A stretch of 64,000 nucleotides of DNA from Comamonas sp. Lineage in GTDB: Bacteria > Pseudomonadota > Gammaproteobacteria > Burkholderiales > Burkholderiaceae_C. A program made the position numbers and the translations under genes. Of the stretch, positions 9,163-18,433 are shown piece by piece. Each line of letters starts with the position of its first letter. Within the stretch, counting starts at the first letter, position 1. The stretch covers positions 124,001-188,000 of the forward strand of contig NZ_SPEY01000017.1 in the NCBI RefSeq assembly GCF_009360615.1, written 5' to 3'. Below the pieces are notes generated by a model. That model ran no database searches. It was not told the origin of the DNA and saw only the letters and a program-made list of their open reading frames with translations.

Positions 9163-9924
9163 ATGGACTTAGACCCGATTTCATTATTGAAATCAAAAGT
9201 AGTTCCTCTTTTTAAAAATGAACTCGCCGAACTAGATTCTGAAATAGGGATTTGTGAAGTATTTGGCACAAAAGAACAAGTTTATTGTTGGGAAGATTCC
9301 TACGGCGTTCATTACTCGTATTCTGACGCAGCAAAAGTTTTCACAATCGGCAGTTACGATGTTATTGGATTAAATCAAGGTACTTGGGCAACTCCTAAAT
9401 CTGCAATGCGATTTATGGATTACAAGGGTGCCTTTATGATTGTACCTGTTGACAATGCTGCCCCTGAATTGTGGTGTTCTGGGAACTACTACAAAAAGCT
9501 ATCCCCCAAAACGCCATTTAAAACTAAAGAATTAGCGGGGAATGCGGCTTATTTAGAACTGATCGAAGATAGACGTTCAATGCTCGTTATCGAAGTTTCT
9601 ATTCGAAAAGAGCTATACCTCAAGAACTTAATGATAGGTGATGAAGATCATTTGGTTTTAGCAACATTAAATGGCTGTGTGATAGTCCCAAGAAAGGGGT
9701 GGAGCGAATTTAAATCAGCTTATTTATCTCTGCCCAAACCTAAGAGAACAGAGGCTTTAATCCTTTTACGTTCACTTACTTCTGGATCGCTACAATCAGC
9801 CAATCCCCGTGTTCAAAAATTCTTTGCCGAATATAAGGATTTTGCTTCAATTTCACAAAAAACACTTCCTTCTTACCCTCACGCTAGAATGATTTGGTTA
9901 GCAGCTTTAGGAGCAGCAGTTTAA
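9163..9924 (+). CDS. csf1: Type IV CRISPR Csf1-like (Cas8-like) protein, 253 aa
   Basis: First gene of a five-gene operon whose other members are recognisable as type IV Cas proteins; position and length (253 aa) point to the Csf1/large-subunit role in the crRNA-guided complex. I do not see the CxxC zinc-finger pairs of classical Csf1 (the few cysteines are scattered, e.g. GICEVFG, VYCWED), so the assignment rests mainly on context. It could be a divergent Cas8-like subunit or an unrelated protein recruited to the operon. Its stop overlaps the cas6 start (TAATG), showing translational coupling. Confidence 0.6.
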   Translation: MDLDPISLLKSKVVPLFKNELAELDSEIGICEVFGTKEQVYCWEDSYGVHYSYSDAAKVFTIGSYDVIGLNQGTWATPKSAMRFMDYKGAFMIVPVDNAAPELWCSGNYYKKLSPKTPFKTKELAGNAAYLELIEDRRSMLVIEVSIRKELYLKNLMIGDEDHLVLATLNGCVIVPRKGWSEFKSAYLSLPKPKRTEALILLRSLTSGSLQSANPRVQKFFAEYKDFASISQKTLPSYPHARMIWLAALGAAV

Positions 9925-10526
9925 TGAAAGCCTTTAATTTTGCATTCAAACAAGCCGGTCCTGATTTGCATACTACGCTTTTTAATAACCTTAAGCGGCT
10001 TAACAATCACGATTTTGATTTAAAAAATGAAAATCGAGCAAAGCTAGTTTTCCATTCAATAAATGAGAGAATCATGGTCCGAAGTGCTATTAAGCCTTCT
10101 GGGATTACTTCTATCGAAGAAACGCTCGATGTTGAGCAAGGAAATAGGATAAAAGGGACCGTAACTTTAAGTCAGATTAAGCAATGCTATTTATCTAAGG
10201 ATGAAATTGCGAATTTCATTAAAGAAAAAGGGAGAGAACCCAATAATAAGGAAATTTATCCATATTTATTGATGACTGGTGAACGACTAGATCAATACAT
10301 TGTGACCTTATTTGCTAAATCTGGTATGAATTTAGAGAAATTTATTCATATAGAAAATGGGAGTCGTTATTTCAAGAAAACAGATACATCCTTTAAAGCC
10401 ATTGATGTTGTTTTCGAAGCAAAAATCACTGATATACAACTCTTTGAAAAGGCTTGGTATAACGGTATCGGTCGTTATAAAACCATGGGCTTCGGTATGT
10501 TAAGGGTGATCAACAATGAAGGATGA
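9924..10526 (+). CDS. cas6: Cas6/Csf5 family crRNA endoribonuclease, 200 aa
   Basis: C-terminal glycine-rich loop GIGRYKTMGFGML (about residues 181-193) is the RAMP signature of Cas6 proteins and closely resembles Cas6e/Csf5. An N-terminal segment LVFHSINERIMVRSAIKP parallels the first-domain strand of that family; its His is a catalytic candidate. Expected role: cut the CRISPR transcript at the base of the repeat hairpin and stay bound to the crRNA. ATG at 9924 overlaps the csf1 stop, and the gene overlaps dinG by 11 nt. Its likely substrate is the array at 47609-48519, whose stem is short (5 bp) and varies in sequence. Confidence 0.8.
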   Translation: MKAFNFAFKQAGPDLHTTLFNNLKRLNNHDFDLKNENRAKLVFHSINERIMVRSAIKPSGITSIEETLDVEQGNRIKGTVTLSQIKQCYLSKDEIANFIKEKGREPNNKEIYPYLLMTGERLDQYIVTLFAKSGMNLEKFIHIENGSRYFKKTDTSFKAIDVVFEAKITDIQLFEKAWYNGIGRYKTMGFGMLRVINNEG

Positions 10527-12576
10527 ATTCTTAAATCTTATTGAACAAGTGTTTGGTAAAGATGGTGCCATTGTTAAATTGGGTGGTCGTTATAGTGATC
10601 AGCAGCTTCAATATGCTCAGCATGTAGGTCAATCTCTGATTGAAAATAATAAAGTTGCATTTTTAGAAGCTGAGACAGGTATTGGCAAGAGTCTGGGTTA
10701 CTTTGTCCCTACCTTACTCTATTTATATCTCCAGAAGCGTAATGGTAATAACATAAAGCCCATAGCCATAAGTACTTTTACGAGACAACTCCAAAAACAG
10801 ATTTTTCTTAAAGACGCACCTTTCGCTAAACAAGCTTTGAATCAAATTGGTCTTGATACATCCGAAATTACCATAGCATACCGCATGGGTAGAACCAGTT
10901 TTTTTTCTAAAAGTAGAACACAATTAGCGTGTGAACGTATATTGTTTGAAAACCCAGAAAGAAAAAATGAATTAAATAATTTTCTACGCCATGCACACAT
11001 TAGTTGTGATTCTGGTACCGGATTAATATCTGACTGGTTAAATGATTACGGTTCATTTCCAGAGGGTATCAAAACTACGGATATTTGCTTGCTCGCAAGA
11101 CAACAAGTAGATAATGATGCTTACCTCCTTCACCTTCAGCAAGCAAAGAATGCTGATTGCCTTATCACAAATCACGCAACTTTAATCAACTTTAAAAAAG
11201 TCGGCATAGAGGCTAATTCATTTAGCGCAATCTTCTTTGATGAAGCCCACAAAATTGAAGGGATTTGTCAGGATCATTTCAATTATCACAGCAGCTTCAA
11301 AGAGTTGATCCGGTCCCTCATAAGCACCTATAAAATATTACCCTCTGTTAAAGAAATCGATAGCGCAATTGATCTATTGTCAGAATTACAGAATTCAATT
11401 TCGTCCAGACACAAAAGAACCAAAGATAATTACATTACCTTTGCTAACTCTCCGGAGGATATAACTCATTATTTTCAAATAATTGATAAGTCGAGTAAAT
11501 TACTGAAAAAAGCTTCAAACAAGATAGATAAGTATCTTGAACAAAGCGAGCTTGAAGCTGAAACGGCGAACGCTCTAACAAACTTTGATTATGCTGCTAG
11601 AGTATTGGAATTCTGGAAGCCAAAACAACCATATCCGCATATTATTTCTGCTATTCATTTCTCTCCAGTTATACGGAAGATGTCTTTAGCAACAATCAAT
11701 ATTTTTGGTTCAAGACTAATGGCATGGATGTGCAATGAACTCTCAGATAAAGCCATTTATACCAGTGCAACGATTTCCGACAATAAATCAACTCTTTCGT
11801 TCAAAGTGATTGCTAATACACTAGGCTACAAAGATGAAGAAATCGGGCAACAATGTTCACTTTCTCCAACCAGATATGGAGAAATGAATTTTGTACTGAG
11901 TCAAAAGAAAATTAACTCACCAATACAAACTTTTGATGATGAACAAACAGAATTTGATCCTGATTGGCTGAATAATGTATTAGGGATGATTGAAGCAGCT
12001 TATGATGAGGGTGGGGCTGTACTTTGTCTTACAACATCTCACCACGAATCTAAAGTCATTAGTGACCATCTTTCCCACCTATCATCCTTAATTTCAGTTC
12101 ATAAAAGAAATACTGCTCTGAATGAATATTTGACAGACTTCATTAGTGGGAAAGTGAAAATATTGATTACTTCTGCCGGATGGGAAGGGTTAGACGTTAG
12201 ACAAGCTGATGGTAGTCAACTGATTAAACATGTTGTCATAAGTAGAATACCCTTTAGCCCTCCTGATGATCTTTTAGAATATTTTTATAATGAATACGTT
12301 AAATTCAAGATGAAAGATGGTAAATACCAAGCGCAGGGTATTAGTTGGTTAAATCAAGTCAACAATGTAGTTCCTAAACTTAAGCAAGGTTTGGGGCGTG
12401 GTGTGCGAGGACCAAACGATAAAGTAAAAATCTGGATTGCTGACCCTAGAATGCCTCATTCCAATAGCGAACGTGCCAACTCAACGCTTATGTATGCCAT
12501 TCCTAAACGTTTTCTTATTAACTACTCAAAAGCATCGATATTTGGAGAGCAAAAAACAGAGGTCATCATGATATGA
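10516..12576 (+). CDS. csf4: Type IV-A DinG-family helicase (Csf4/CasDinG), 686 aa
   Basis: XPD/DinG superfamily 2 helicase: Walker A EAETGIGKS (residues 51-59), DEAH box FFDEAHKIEG (about 240), motif III-like YTSATIS (about 414), GWEGLDVRQADG, and motif VI QGLGRGVRG (about 625). The four-cysteine iron-sulphur cluster of true DinG is not obvious; cysteines near residues 135, 159, 192 and 215 are not closely clustered. In type IV-A systems this helicase is recruited to the crRNA-bound target and is needed for interference without target cleavage. Start and stop overlap both neighbours, indicating a tightly coupled operon. Confidence 0.88.
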   Translation: MKDEFLNLIEQVFGKDGAIVKLGGRYSDQQLQYAQHVGQSLIENNKVAFLEAETGIGKSLGYFVPTLLYLYLQKRNGNNIKPIAISTFTRQLQKQIFLKDAPFAKQALNQIGLDTSEITIAYRMGRTSFFSKSRTQLACERILFENPERKNELNNFLRHAHISCDSGTGLISDWLNDYGSFPEGIKTTDICLLARQQVDNDAYLLHLQQAKNADCLITNHATLINFKKVGIEANSFSAIFFDEAHKIEGICQDHFNYHSSFKELIRSLISTYKILPSVKEIDSAIDLLSELQNSISSRHKRTKDNYITFANSPEDITHYFQIIDKSSKLLKKASNKIDKYLEQSELEAETANALTNFDYAARVLEFWKPKQPYPHIISAIHFSPVIRKMSLATINIFGSRLMAWMCNELSDKAIYTSATISDNKSTLSFKVIANTLGYKDEEIGQQCSLSPTRYGEMNFVLSQKKINSPIQTFDDEQTEFDPDWLNNVLGMIEAAYDEGGAVLCLTTSHHESKVISDHLSHLSSLISVHKRNTALNEYLTDFISGKVKILITSAGWEGLDVRQADGSQLIKHVVISRIPFSPPDDLLEYFYNEYVKFKMKDGKYQAQGISWLNQVNNVVPKLKQGLGRGVRGPNDKVKIWIADPRMPHSNSERANSTLMYAIPKRFLINYSKASIFGEQKTEVIMI

Positions 12577-13229
12577 AAAAATTAAAAATCACTCTCGAAA
12601 TCCTTGCTCCAATTGAGGTTCCTAAATTTCCTATTCATCTGGATGGACTACTATTCTGGTCCATTATTGACCACTCTGAGTTCAGTGAAAGTCAGGCTAT
12701 AGATTATCTGGATACCATCTTGGATAAGGAAAATGGAATTTATAAAACTTCTGCTCTTATCTATACAAGAAGCCTTAAGCACCCATTAACTGCCTGCGAA
12801 ACGAACCATCCTACCACGGTTAACTGGAATGAGTTTTCACTTCCTTTATCTAAAAAGGTGGGGACTATCGTAACTAAAACAGGTTATTACAGAAAGAAAA
12901 TGACCTCTCGAAATGCTCTCTCTGTAGCATTTGTTGAGTTCTATGCGGTTGGTGATGCCAATAAAATTAGACACCTGTTAGAACTTGCAGGATTTATTGG
13001 TCTATCTAATAAACAAGGTTACGGAGAAATTGGTGAAATCATCATTGAAGAAATTGAAAATGATTACAGCTTTTTCTTGGAGGATGGCTCTATTGCACGC
13101 AATTTGCCAGTTTCAATGTTACCAGAAGGCTATCAAGGCTTAAAACAGCAACTACCACTTAAGCCTCCATACCGATCAGCAGAAAGACATCTCGCTGCGC
13201 TTCCCGAATTTACTGTTATCACATATTAA
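12573..13229 (+). CDS. csf3: Type IV Csf3 (Cas5-like RAMP), 218 aa
   Basis: RAMP-like N-terminus (KKLKITLEILAPIEVPKFPI) and a C-terminal glycine-containing loop (LSNKQGYGEIGEIIIEE) fit Cas5/Csf3, the subunit that binds the 5' handle of the crRNA. It starts inside the dinG stop (ATGA overlap). Identification rests on operon position, length and the weak RAMP pattern. Csf3 normally follows csf2; here it precedes it. Confidence 0.75.
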   Translation: MKKLKITLEILAPIEVPKFPIHLDGLLFWSIIDHSEFSESQAIDYLDTILDKENGIYKTSALIYTRSLKHPLTACETNHPTTVNWNEFSLPLSKKVGTIVTKTGYYRKKMTSRNALSVAFVEFYAVGDANKIRHLLELAGFIGLSNKQGYGEIGEIIIEEIENDYSFFLEDGSIARNLPVSMLPEGYQGLKQQLPLKPPYRSAERHLAALPEFTVITY

Positions 13230-13246
13230 TTTTTCTGGAGAAAAAC

Positions 13247-14305
13247 ATGACTGTTACATCTAATACTACTGCAAAGAACTATAAATTTGTTGGTACCATA
13301 ACTACTATTCAACCCGTATCTATTAGCTTGCCTAAAACTACAGGTATGCCAATTAACTCGCATGGCTCTGCATATATCCCTGCTTCTTCTATTCGTGGAT
13401 TTTTAAGAAGCATTGCTCATCACGCAGTAGTCTTAGAACTCGAAAAAGCAGGAAAAGTACTGTCAGTAGACCAACATTACATGAATGCCTCTGGTGTAGA
13501 TACTGCCCGAGTGGTCAAGCTTGGTGGGGGGTATGAAGCGGTCAATAAAAATTTACCTATCCGTAAAAAAAATCCCTTACTTTCTCTTTTTGGCAACTTT
13601 GTTGTTGGCAGTCACTCTCAAATCGGTAATGCCCTTGCAAGTCCAAATGAAAACCCTCTAGTAGTACTTGGGAATGGTTCACGTAGTCATGTTTTTACTC
13701 GTAATAAAGATTTAGTAAAAAGCGTAGATGAAAATGAATTAGAGTATCTACAAAAAGTAATGAGTGCTACAGCAGATACGGCAGAACAAACGGGCAGTAT
13801 CAAGGATGAAATTTCAAAATTGAAAAAACAATTGAGTAAAGCTGATCCAGAAGCTAAAGCCGCAATTTTTGCTCAAATTGAAACTTTGAATGATGAAATG
13901 AAAGAGGTAAAAGAATCTCGTACTGGTAGTACTGAGTCCATTCAGCGAATTCTTGATGGGTTTGAGGCAATTGATGCCGGATACACACTATCACATCGTA
14001 TACAAGTTACGGATGTTACCGGTGATGAATTCGAGTTCTTTTTGTGGGTCCTTTACAAAGCAGGATATGATTTTCGTATCGGGGGTCACTCGAATCTTGG
14101 ATGTGGTCAGATTCATGCTGAATGGGATGTTTCGGTTAGCTCATTAAATGATCCGAAACCAACAAAATTGGGCAAAGTTTTAATGGGTGATGATGGATTT
14201 GAAACGGTTCCAAACAAAGACGTGATTGATAATAAGTTAGTCTTTGATCCTTCAAAAGTTGAAGAAAAAATTCGTAATGGAACTTATGATTTCACTACTT
14301 ACTAA
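13247..14305 (+). CDS. csf2: Type IV Csf2 (Cas7-like backbone), 352 aa
   Basis: Cas7/RAMP features: PASSIRGFLRSIAHHAV (about residues 45-61), matching the conserved SxRGxLR helix start, and GGHSNLGCGQIHAEW (about 278-292), the glycine loop typical of Csf2. A charged insertion (DEISKLKKQLSKADPEAKA) around residues 186-204 probably forms a helical hairpin. Csf2 polymerises along the crRNA spacer. It has a good ribosome site (CTGGAG) 18 nt after csf3, and the operon ends at the terminator immediately downstream. No cas1, cas2 or nuclease gene follows. Confidence 0.85.
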   Translation: MTVTSNTTAKNYKFVGTITTIQPVSISLPKTTGMPINSHGSAYIPASSIRGFLRSIAHHAVVLELEKAGKVLSVDQHYMNASGVDTARVVKLGGGYEAVNKNLPIRKKNPLLSLFGNFVVGSHSQIGNALASPNENPLVVLGNGSRSHVFTRNKDLVKSVDENELEYLQKVMSATADTAEQTGSIKDEISKLKKQLSKADPEAKAAIFAQIETLNDEMKEVKESRTGSTESIQRILDGFEAIDAGYTLSHRIQVTDVTGDEFEFFLWVLYKAGYDFRIGGHSNLGCGQIHAEWDVSVSSLNDPKPTKLGKVLMGDDGFETVPNKDVIDNKLVFDPSKVEEKIRNGTYDFTTY

Positions 14306-14324
14306 ACAATCAAACGATAAGTAT

Positions 14325-14349
14325 AAAAGGAGGGGTTAACCCTCCTTTT
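14325..14349. terminator. Bidirectional terminator between csf2 and the membrane gene
   Basis: GGAGGG / CCCTCC stem flanked by A and T runs (AAAAGGAGGG to CCCTCCTTTTTTT). It serves the plus-strand Cas operon and the convergent minus-strand gene. Confidence 0.9.
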
Positions 14350-15313
14350 TTTCGCCTTGTAAAGCCTTATAAGCGATATGCCCTCGGACTAATAGGATCA
14401 TAGCTACCACACCAATTACAAACGCTATAATCGCAAATGTGAGCTGTATAGCACTAACTGGATCAAGAGCATCTCTCATAAACAATTTTACGCCGGTAAA
14501 TATTATTAAACCGTCAATGGTCAAATAGAGTATCGAGCCAAAAGTAGAAAACAACCTAAGTCGGGCAGGGGGGTATCTTGGTGTCTTATCTTCCTCTATT
14601 GGAACTGGTGATCCTTTAATTGCAAAATAGGTATGAAATATTAACAATATTAAAGCAACAATCATTACTACAATCAGACCGTAAAAGAGAAGCCATGTAC
14701 CTAATGCTTCATCCATTGATCTATACAGTGCCTCCAGAGCCATGGACCCCACCACACATCCAGAAATCACCGTAAAAATGAAATCCAAAGACACTCCGGA
14801 AAAAAGGTATGGTTCACTTCTACCATCCAGATTCTTCCATTCTTTTTCAAACTGTTCTTCTTCAAGCTGATTTTCTTTTTGTTTTTCTTTGATTAAATAC
14901 TTTGCTAGATGATTTTTTTCCAGTTCAGTGAGGAGATCAAAGTCCTTTCCTGTAAGATCGGCAATATTTTTCTTCTGAACTATATCTATCAATAAAAGTT
15001 GTTCTCTTGAAGTCTTTATCACCAAGTAGCCGCGATATAATGTTATTACCGCATATAAGACAGCAAAAATAAAAAAATATGTTTCATATCGAGTAACAAA
15101 CATAATTAAATCAATAAAAAATTGATTTAATTGAATATCCCCCATGAACACAGGATCAAACAAAAAAGACTTCACCAACCACTGAGATACAATAAACATT
15201 GTTGGTAAAGCTATTCCAGTGAATAAGAAAAAACGTCCTTTTTTTATGTTTCCATACAATTTAGCCTGTAATCTTTTCCGATCCATTTCGGATAATCTTT
15301 CGAGCTGATGCAT
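14336..15313 (-). CDS. Multipass membrane protein, 325 aa
   Basis: About six transmembrane segments arranged as three pairs (near residues 28-48, 75-105, 176-196, 207-229, 255-278, 290-312). A charged, Gln/Glu-rich cytoplasmic-like region (KEKQKENQLEEEQFEKEW) lies between the first and second pairs. Convergent with csf2 and sharing its terminator. ATG 15311-15313 is the longest start; ATG at residue 10 is also possible. Family unknown. Confidence 0.7.
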   Translation of the reverse strand: MHQLERLSEMDRKRLQAKLYGNIKKGRFFLFTGIALPTMFIVSQWLVKSFLFDPVFMGDIQLNQFFIDLIMFVTRYETYFFIFAVLYAVITLYRGYLVIKTSREQLLLIDIVQKKNIADLTGKDFDLLTELEKNHLAKYLIKEKQKENQLEEEQFEKEWKNLDGRSEPYLFSGVSLDFIFTVISGCVVGSMALEALYRSMDEALGTWLLFYGLIVVMIVALILLIFHTYFAIKGSPVPIEEDKTPRYPPARLRLFSTFGSILYLTIDGLIIFTGVKLFMRDALDPVSAIQLTFAIIAFVIGVVAMILLVRGHIAYKALQGEKKEG

Positions 15314-15347
15314 AAGTTTGACCGCTTAGAATAATTTTTGAAAAATG

Positions 15348-15563
15348 TTAAATTTTAAGTTGCTTTCCCTTTACAGACTTTTCATAAAAGCCGTGTTTAG
15401 AAGAAATAAGCAAATTTCGTTCAATCAATTTGTTCAAAGAGGGTTGTATTTCGTCCAATGTATAACCTTTAAGAGAATCTGGACGCTCAGATGTGGCACC
15501 AATAAAAATTCGATTATTGCCGACCCAATTTAAGATTGCTCTTTGGATTTTACCTATACGCAT
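15348..15563 (-). CDS. Small winged-helix-like protein, 71 aa
   Basis: Short basic protein with a helix-turn-helix-like pattern (TLDEIQPSLNKLIERNLLISS) followed by a KHGFYEKS hairpin, typical of small winged-helix DNA-binding proteins. It lies 21 nt downstream of the rep gene in the same direction, so it may be co-transcribed and could be a copy-control or regulatory factor; this is inference. Confidence 0.5.
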   Translation of the reverse strand: MRIGKIQRAILNWVGNNRIFIGATSERPDSLKGYTLDEIQPSLNKLIERNLLISSKHGFYEKSVKGKQLKI

Positions 15564-15584
15564 ATTCTTATACTCAGCAACGAT

Positions 15585-16817
15585 TTAGCTATCTGTATTT
15601 TCTTCTAAATCAATTGAATCGTCTGAATCATCGTTTTCATCATCCTCACTTCCTTCCTCGTTGTTTTCAAGTTTTTGCTGATAATTAAGCGCAAAATAAT
15701 AGTCTAAGTCGATTGGTTTTTTAGAGTTTACAAGAGCTAAGTTTTCCGTGAGTAAAGCCTTCATAATGACTTTGGCAGTATTGTCATCGAAAGTACCTAA
15801 GAAATGTTCTCCGTAATCATTCATGAATACCTCGGAACTGATTAAGAACTTAATTTGTCTAGGCTTTAAAGACGTAGGAGGTGTGAAATGATTTTTTCGA
15901 TCGGGATGGCGAAAATGCGAAAGATCATCAGACCACGGAATTGCTTTTTTGGCGTAAGAAATTTTTAATTTTTCAAGTGCCTTCGCCATTCGTGTATTAA
16001 TGTCATTTTGCTTAAATTCGAAAGTAAATTCGACAGCATCAATGCTATTACCGCTTGTTTTAAGAAATTTATGTTCTACCTTGATATTTGTAAGGGTATT
16101 AATTTCCTCTATCGCCGGTTCAATGATTCTAGTTTTAAAGTGGATATGCTGCTTGTACTGATTCTCCTTCATAAACATACGTCTTAGCTCGTCATAGGTG
16201 AAAACGAGTCTATTTGTTCTCCAAATTTGACTGTTGAAAATACGATACAGCCGGAGCGAATAGTACGAACTCATTTTCATGATCTGCTTCAATTCATGAC
16301 GATTAAAGCTGTTATTTTTAAATTTCAACAAATTATAAAAAAACTTAAAGAATTCTTCTGCAAATTGAATGCTGAAAACTTTGGACTTCGGTTCATAATG
16401 AAGTTTAAGGATCATCGTTACTTTTTCTGGTACCTCACTACCATCTACCTTAACCAACATCACTGGACTTGATGTAAACCGCTCATAAGCACGTTCCATG
16501 ATTCTATGGACATTTTGCATACGTGTTTTTCTGGTCCTTGATTCCTCTGCTGTCAAATTATGAGGTGAACCTTTAGTTGTTGTATCGTCATATAGGAGTT
16601 GATAGAAGTTTTCGGCAGTGATTGAGACTTTATCTTTAGGATTGAAATCTTCTTTGTTATCCATTTCGTGCTTATGAATGATAGTTATTGCACAGTACAT
16701 CAACTTCTCAAGATTAATATCAAGATTATAAGAAGCAGAGGGCATTGAACTTAGCGTGGAAACAACATCATGTTCCCGAACCGGTTTCATAATAGCATTT
16801 GAATTTGGATCACTCAT
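15585..16817 (-). CDS. rep: Replication initiator protein, Rep_3 family, 410 aa
   Basis: Initiator of iteron plasmids. The central region carries the first winged helix (LKQIMKMSSYYSLRLYRIF, about residues 198-216) and the following DELRRMFM helix, then a second basic winged-helix region (TRIIEPAIEEINTLTNIKVE). The C-terminus is very acidic (EEGSEDDENDDSDDSIDL). It reads away from a 1-kb array of about 22 iterons with two DnaA boxes, which it should bind to start replication. At 410 aa it is longer than many Rep_3 proteins. No parA/parB pair is visible in the window. Confidence 0.88.
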   Translation of the reverse strand: MSDPNSNAIMKPVREHDVVSTLSSMPSASYNLDINLEKLMYCAITIIHKHEMDNKEDFNPKDKVSITAENFYQLLYDDTTTKGSPHNLTAEESRTRKTRMQNVHRIMERAYERFTSSPVMLVKVDGSEVPEKVTMILKLHYEPKSKVFSIQFAEEFFKFFYNLLKFKNNSFNRHELKQIMKMSSYYSLRLYRIFNSQIWRTNRLVFTYDELRRMFMKENQYKQHIHFKTRIIEPAIEEINTLTNIKVEHKFLKTSGNSIDAVEFTFEFKQNDINTRMAKALEKLKISYAKKAIPWSDDLSHFRHPDRKNHFTPPTSLKPRQIKFLISSEVFMNDYGEHFLGTFDDNTAKVIMKALLTENLALVNSKKPIDLDYYFALNYQQKLENNEEGSEDDENDDSDDSIDLEENTDS

Positions 16818-17072
16818 ATTATTAAGCAGCCAGTTACGTTATTTGAAGAATTTTATAAAAAATAAAATAACTTTCACTAAATAACAAGCACTTTAATTTA
16901 AATATATGTTTTTAAACAAGTTATAAGTTCACAAATCTGTGTGAATTTATCAAAAATAATGGAACAGAAGTGTGTGAATCCTCAAGATATTGTTAAGTTT
17001 TGAATAATCTTTAAACGTATTTCGCTACTTTTAAAATTTTTCGGATGTAAGCCACACAAAAAATTTAAAAAA

Positions 17073-18060
17073 GGTAGGTATTGTGTGTGATGTACCAAAA
17101 AATAATCCATTCCAGTAGGTATTATGTGTTTTTTAAATTAAAAATGACCGAATTCGGTAGGTATTATGTGTGTTTTATTCTCTTTTTTTCTAAAAAGTAG
17201 GCATCATGTGTGCCCAGAATCAAATTTTAAATTTTGGGTAGGTATCATGTGTGAATAAATATTTTTATCTATAAATCAAAATTTTAAGATTTAATTTCCA
17301 TTTCTCAAATTAATAAAGATAAGTAGGTATTATGTGTGCGAGGTCAGCAAATTTCAAAGTTTGGTAGGTATGGTGTGTGTTTAATCCTAATTAGAATCAT
17401 TAAAAGTAGGTATTATGTGTGCATTCCTTTAAAAGTAACCCTAAAAAGTAGCTATTATGTGTTTTAATCCCTGAAAAGTGGCTTTAAAAGTAGGTATTGT
17501 GTGTGCCGAACAGCAAATTTTTACAACATTAGGTAGGTTTCATGTGTTTTCTCCAGAACTTGTAGAACCGCAAAGTAGGTATGATGTGTGTCAACAGATA
17601 AAAGAATTAGTTAAAAGTAGGTTTTATGTGTGTTTATGACCAAAAATAATGCTTATATGGTAGCGATGATGTGTGTTTCACCTAAAACTTGATTATTAGA
17701 GTAGCTATAATGTGTGTTTTAGAGGTGATTTTAACGGCGTGATTCTTATAATCCAAAGTTAAAATCAATTTTTGGTAAAAAATAATCAGACTGAGCTGTC
17801 TAGTTTTAATCGACTAAAAATTAAATTGGCTAAAAAAAATTCAAAGTTTTGGACATTAACTCTAAATAAGAATAAAATAGCTACAAACAAATTCATACTA
17901 ACTATTAAATCCAATCGCTTGTGGATAAACCTGTGGATGAAAGTAGGTATCATGTGTGTTTGGTAGGTATCATGTGTGTGAAAGTAGCCGTTATGTGTTC
18001 CACCAGAGCTATTATGTGTGTGAAAATAGCTATCATGTGTGCTACAGAAGCTATTGTGTG
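17073..18060 (+). repeat. Iteron array, about 22 copies of GTAGGTATTATGTGTG
   Basis: Direct repeats of (A)AAGTAGGTATTATGTGTG and variants begin near 17073, 17113, 17156, 17194, 17236, 17321, 17362, 17403, 17445, 17487, 17531, 17572, 17614, 17658, 17699, 17941, 17961, 17980, 18004, 18023 and 18045. Spacing is about 40 nt on the left (four helical turns) and tight 20-nt spacing (two turns) in the right-hand cluster. ATGTGTG is the most constant part; GGTAT varies to GCTAT, GCGAT or GCCGT. Confidence 0.95.
17920..17940 (-). promoter_or_regulatory. Two DnaA boxes
   Basis: TGTGGATAA at 17920-17928 is an exact reverse-strand DnaA box (TTATCCACA). TGTGGATGA at 17932-17940 is a one-mismatch copy. 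They sit in the gap between the two iteron clusters. Confidence 0.85.
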
Positions 18061-18433
18061 TGCCAAAGTTAAATTAAGGCTTTGAATTTAAAAAATAAAA
18101 AAACGCTCATATTCTAACATATACTCTCATATTCTATATATTCTACTATATTCCCAGAAAGGGTCTGGAGCAGGGAGGAGAGAAGCAAAATAAGGATATA
18201 TAAATATAATAAAATATTAAATTAATGTTTATTATTAAATTAATAAAATATTTATTTAATCATTCATTACCTTTTAGAATAAATAAATTTATATTTATCA
18301 TTGATTAAAAAACAACATAATTTTAATATTATAAAAAGTGAATTTATCATTCAATAAAAGATATTGGATATGTAAAAAATATATACCTAATAACAAAAAA
18401 ATTATTCAAAAAGTCGGAAAGGCAGTTTTCAAT

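Larger units (their letters stand above)
16818..18433. other. Plasmid replication origin region
   Basis: 1.6 kb without a credible gene between rep and the next minus-strand gene. It holds the iteron array (17073-18060), two DnaA boxes (17920-17940) and, beyond the last iterons, a strongly AT-rich stretch (18090-18430) suitable for strand opening. An ORF at 17772-17966 lies inside the array and is not credible. Confidence 0.85.

Noticed and set aside
17772..17966. 64-codon plus-strand frame in the origin
   Set aside because: It lies within the iteron and DnaA-box region, is Lys/Asn-rich as expected from AT-rich DNA, and has no ribosome site.
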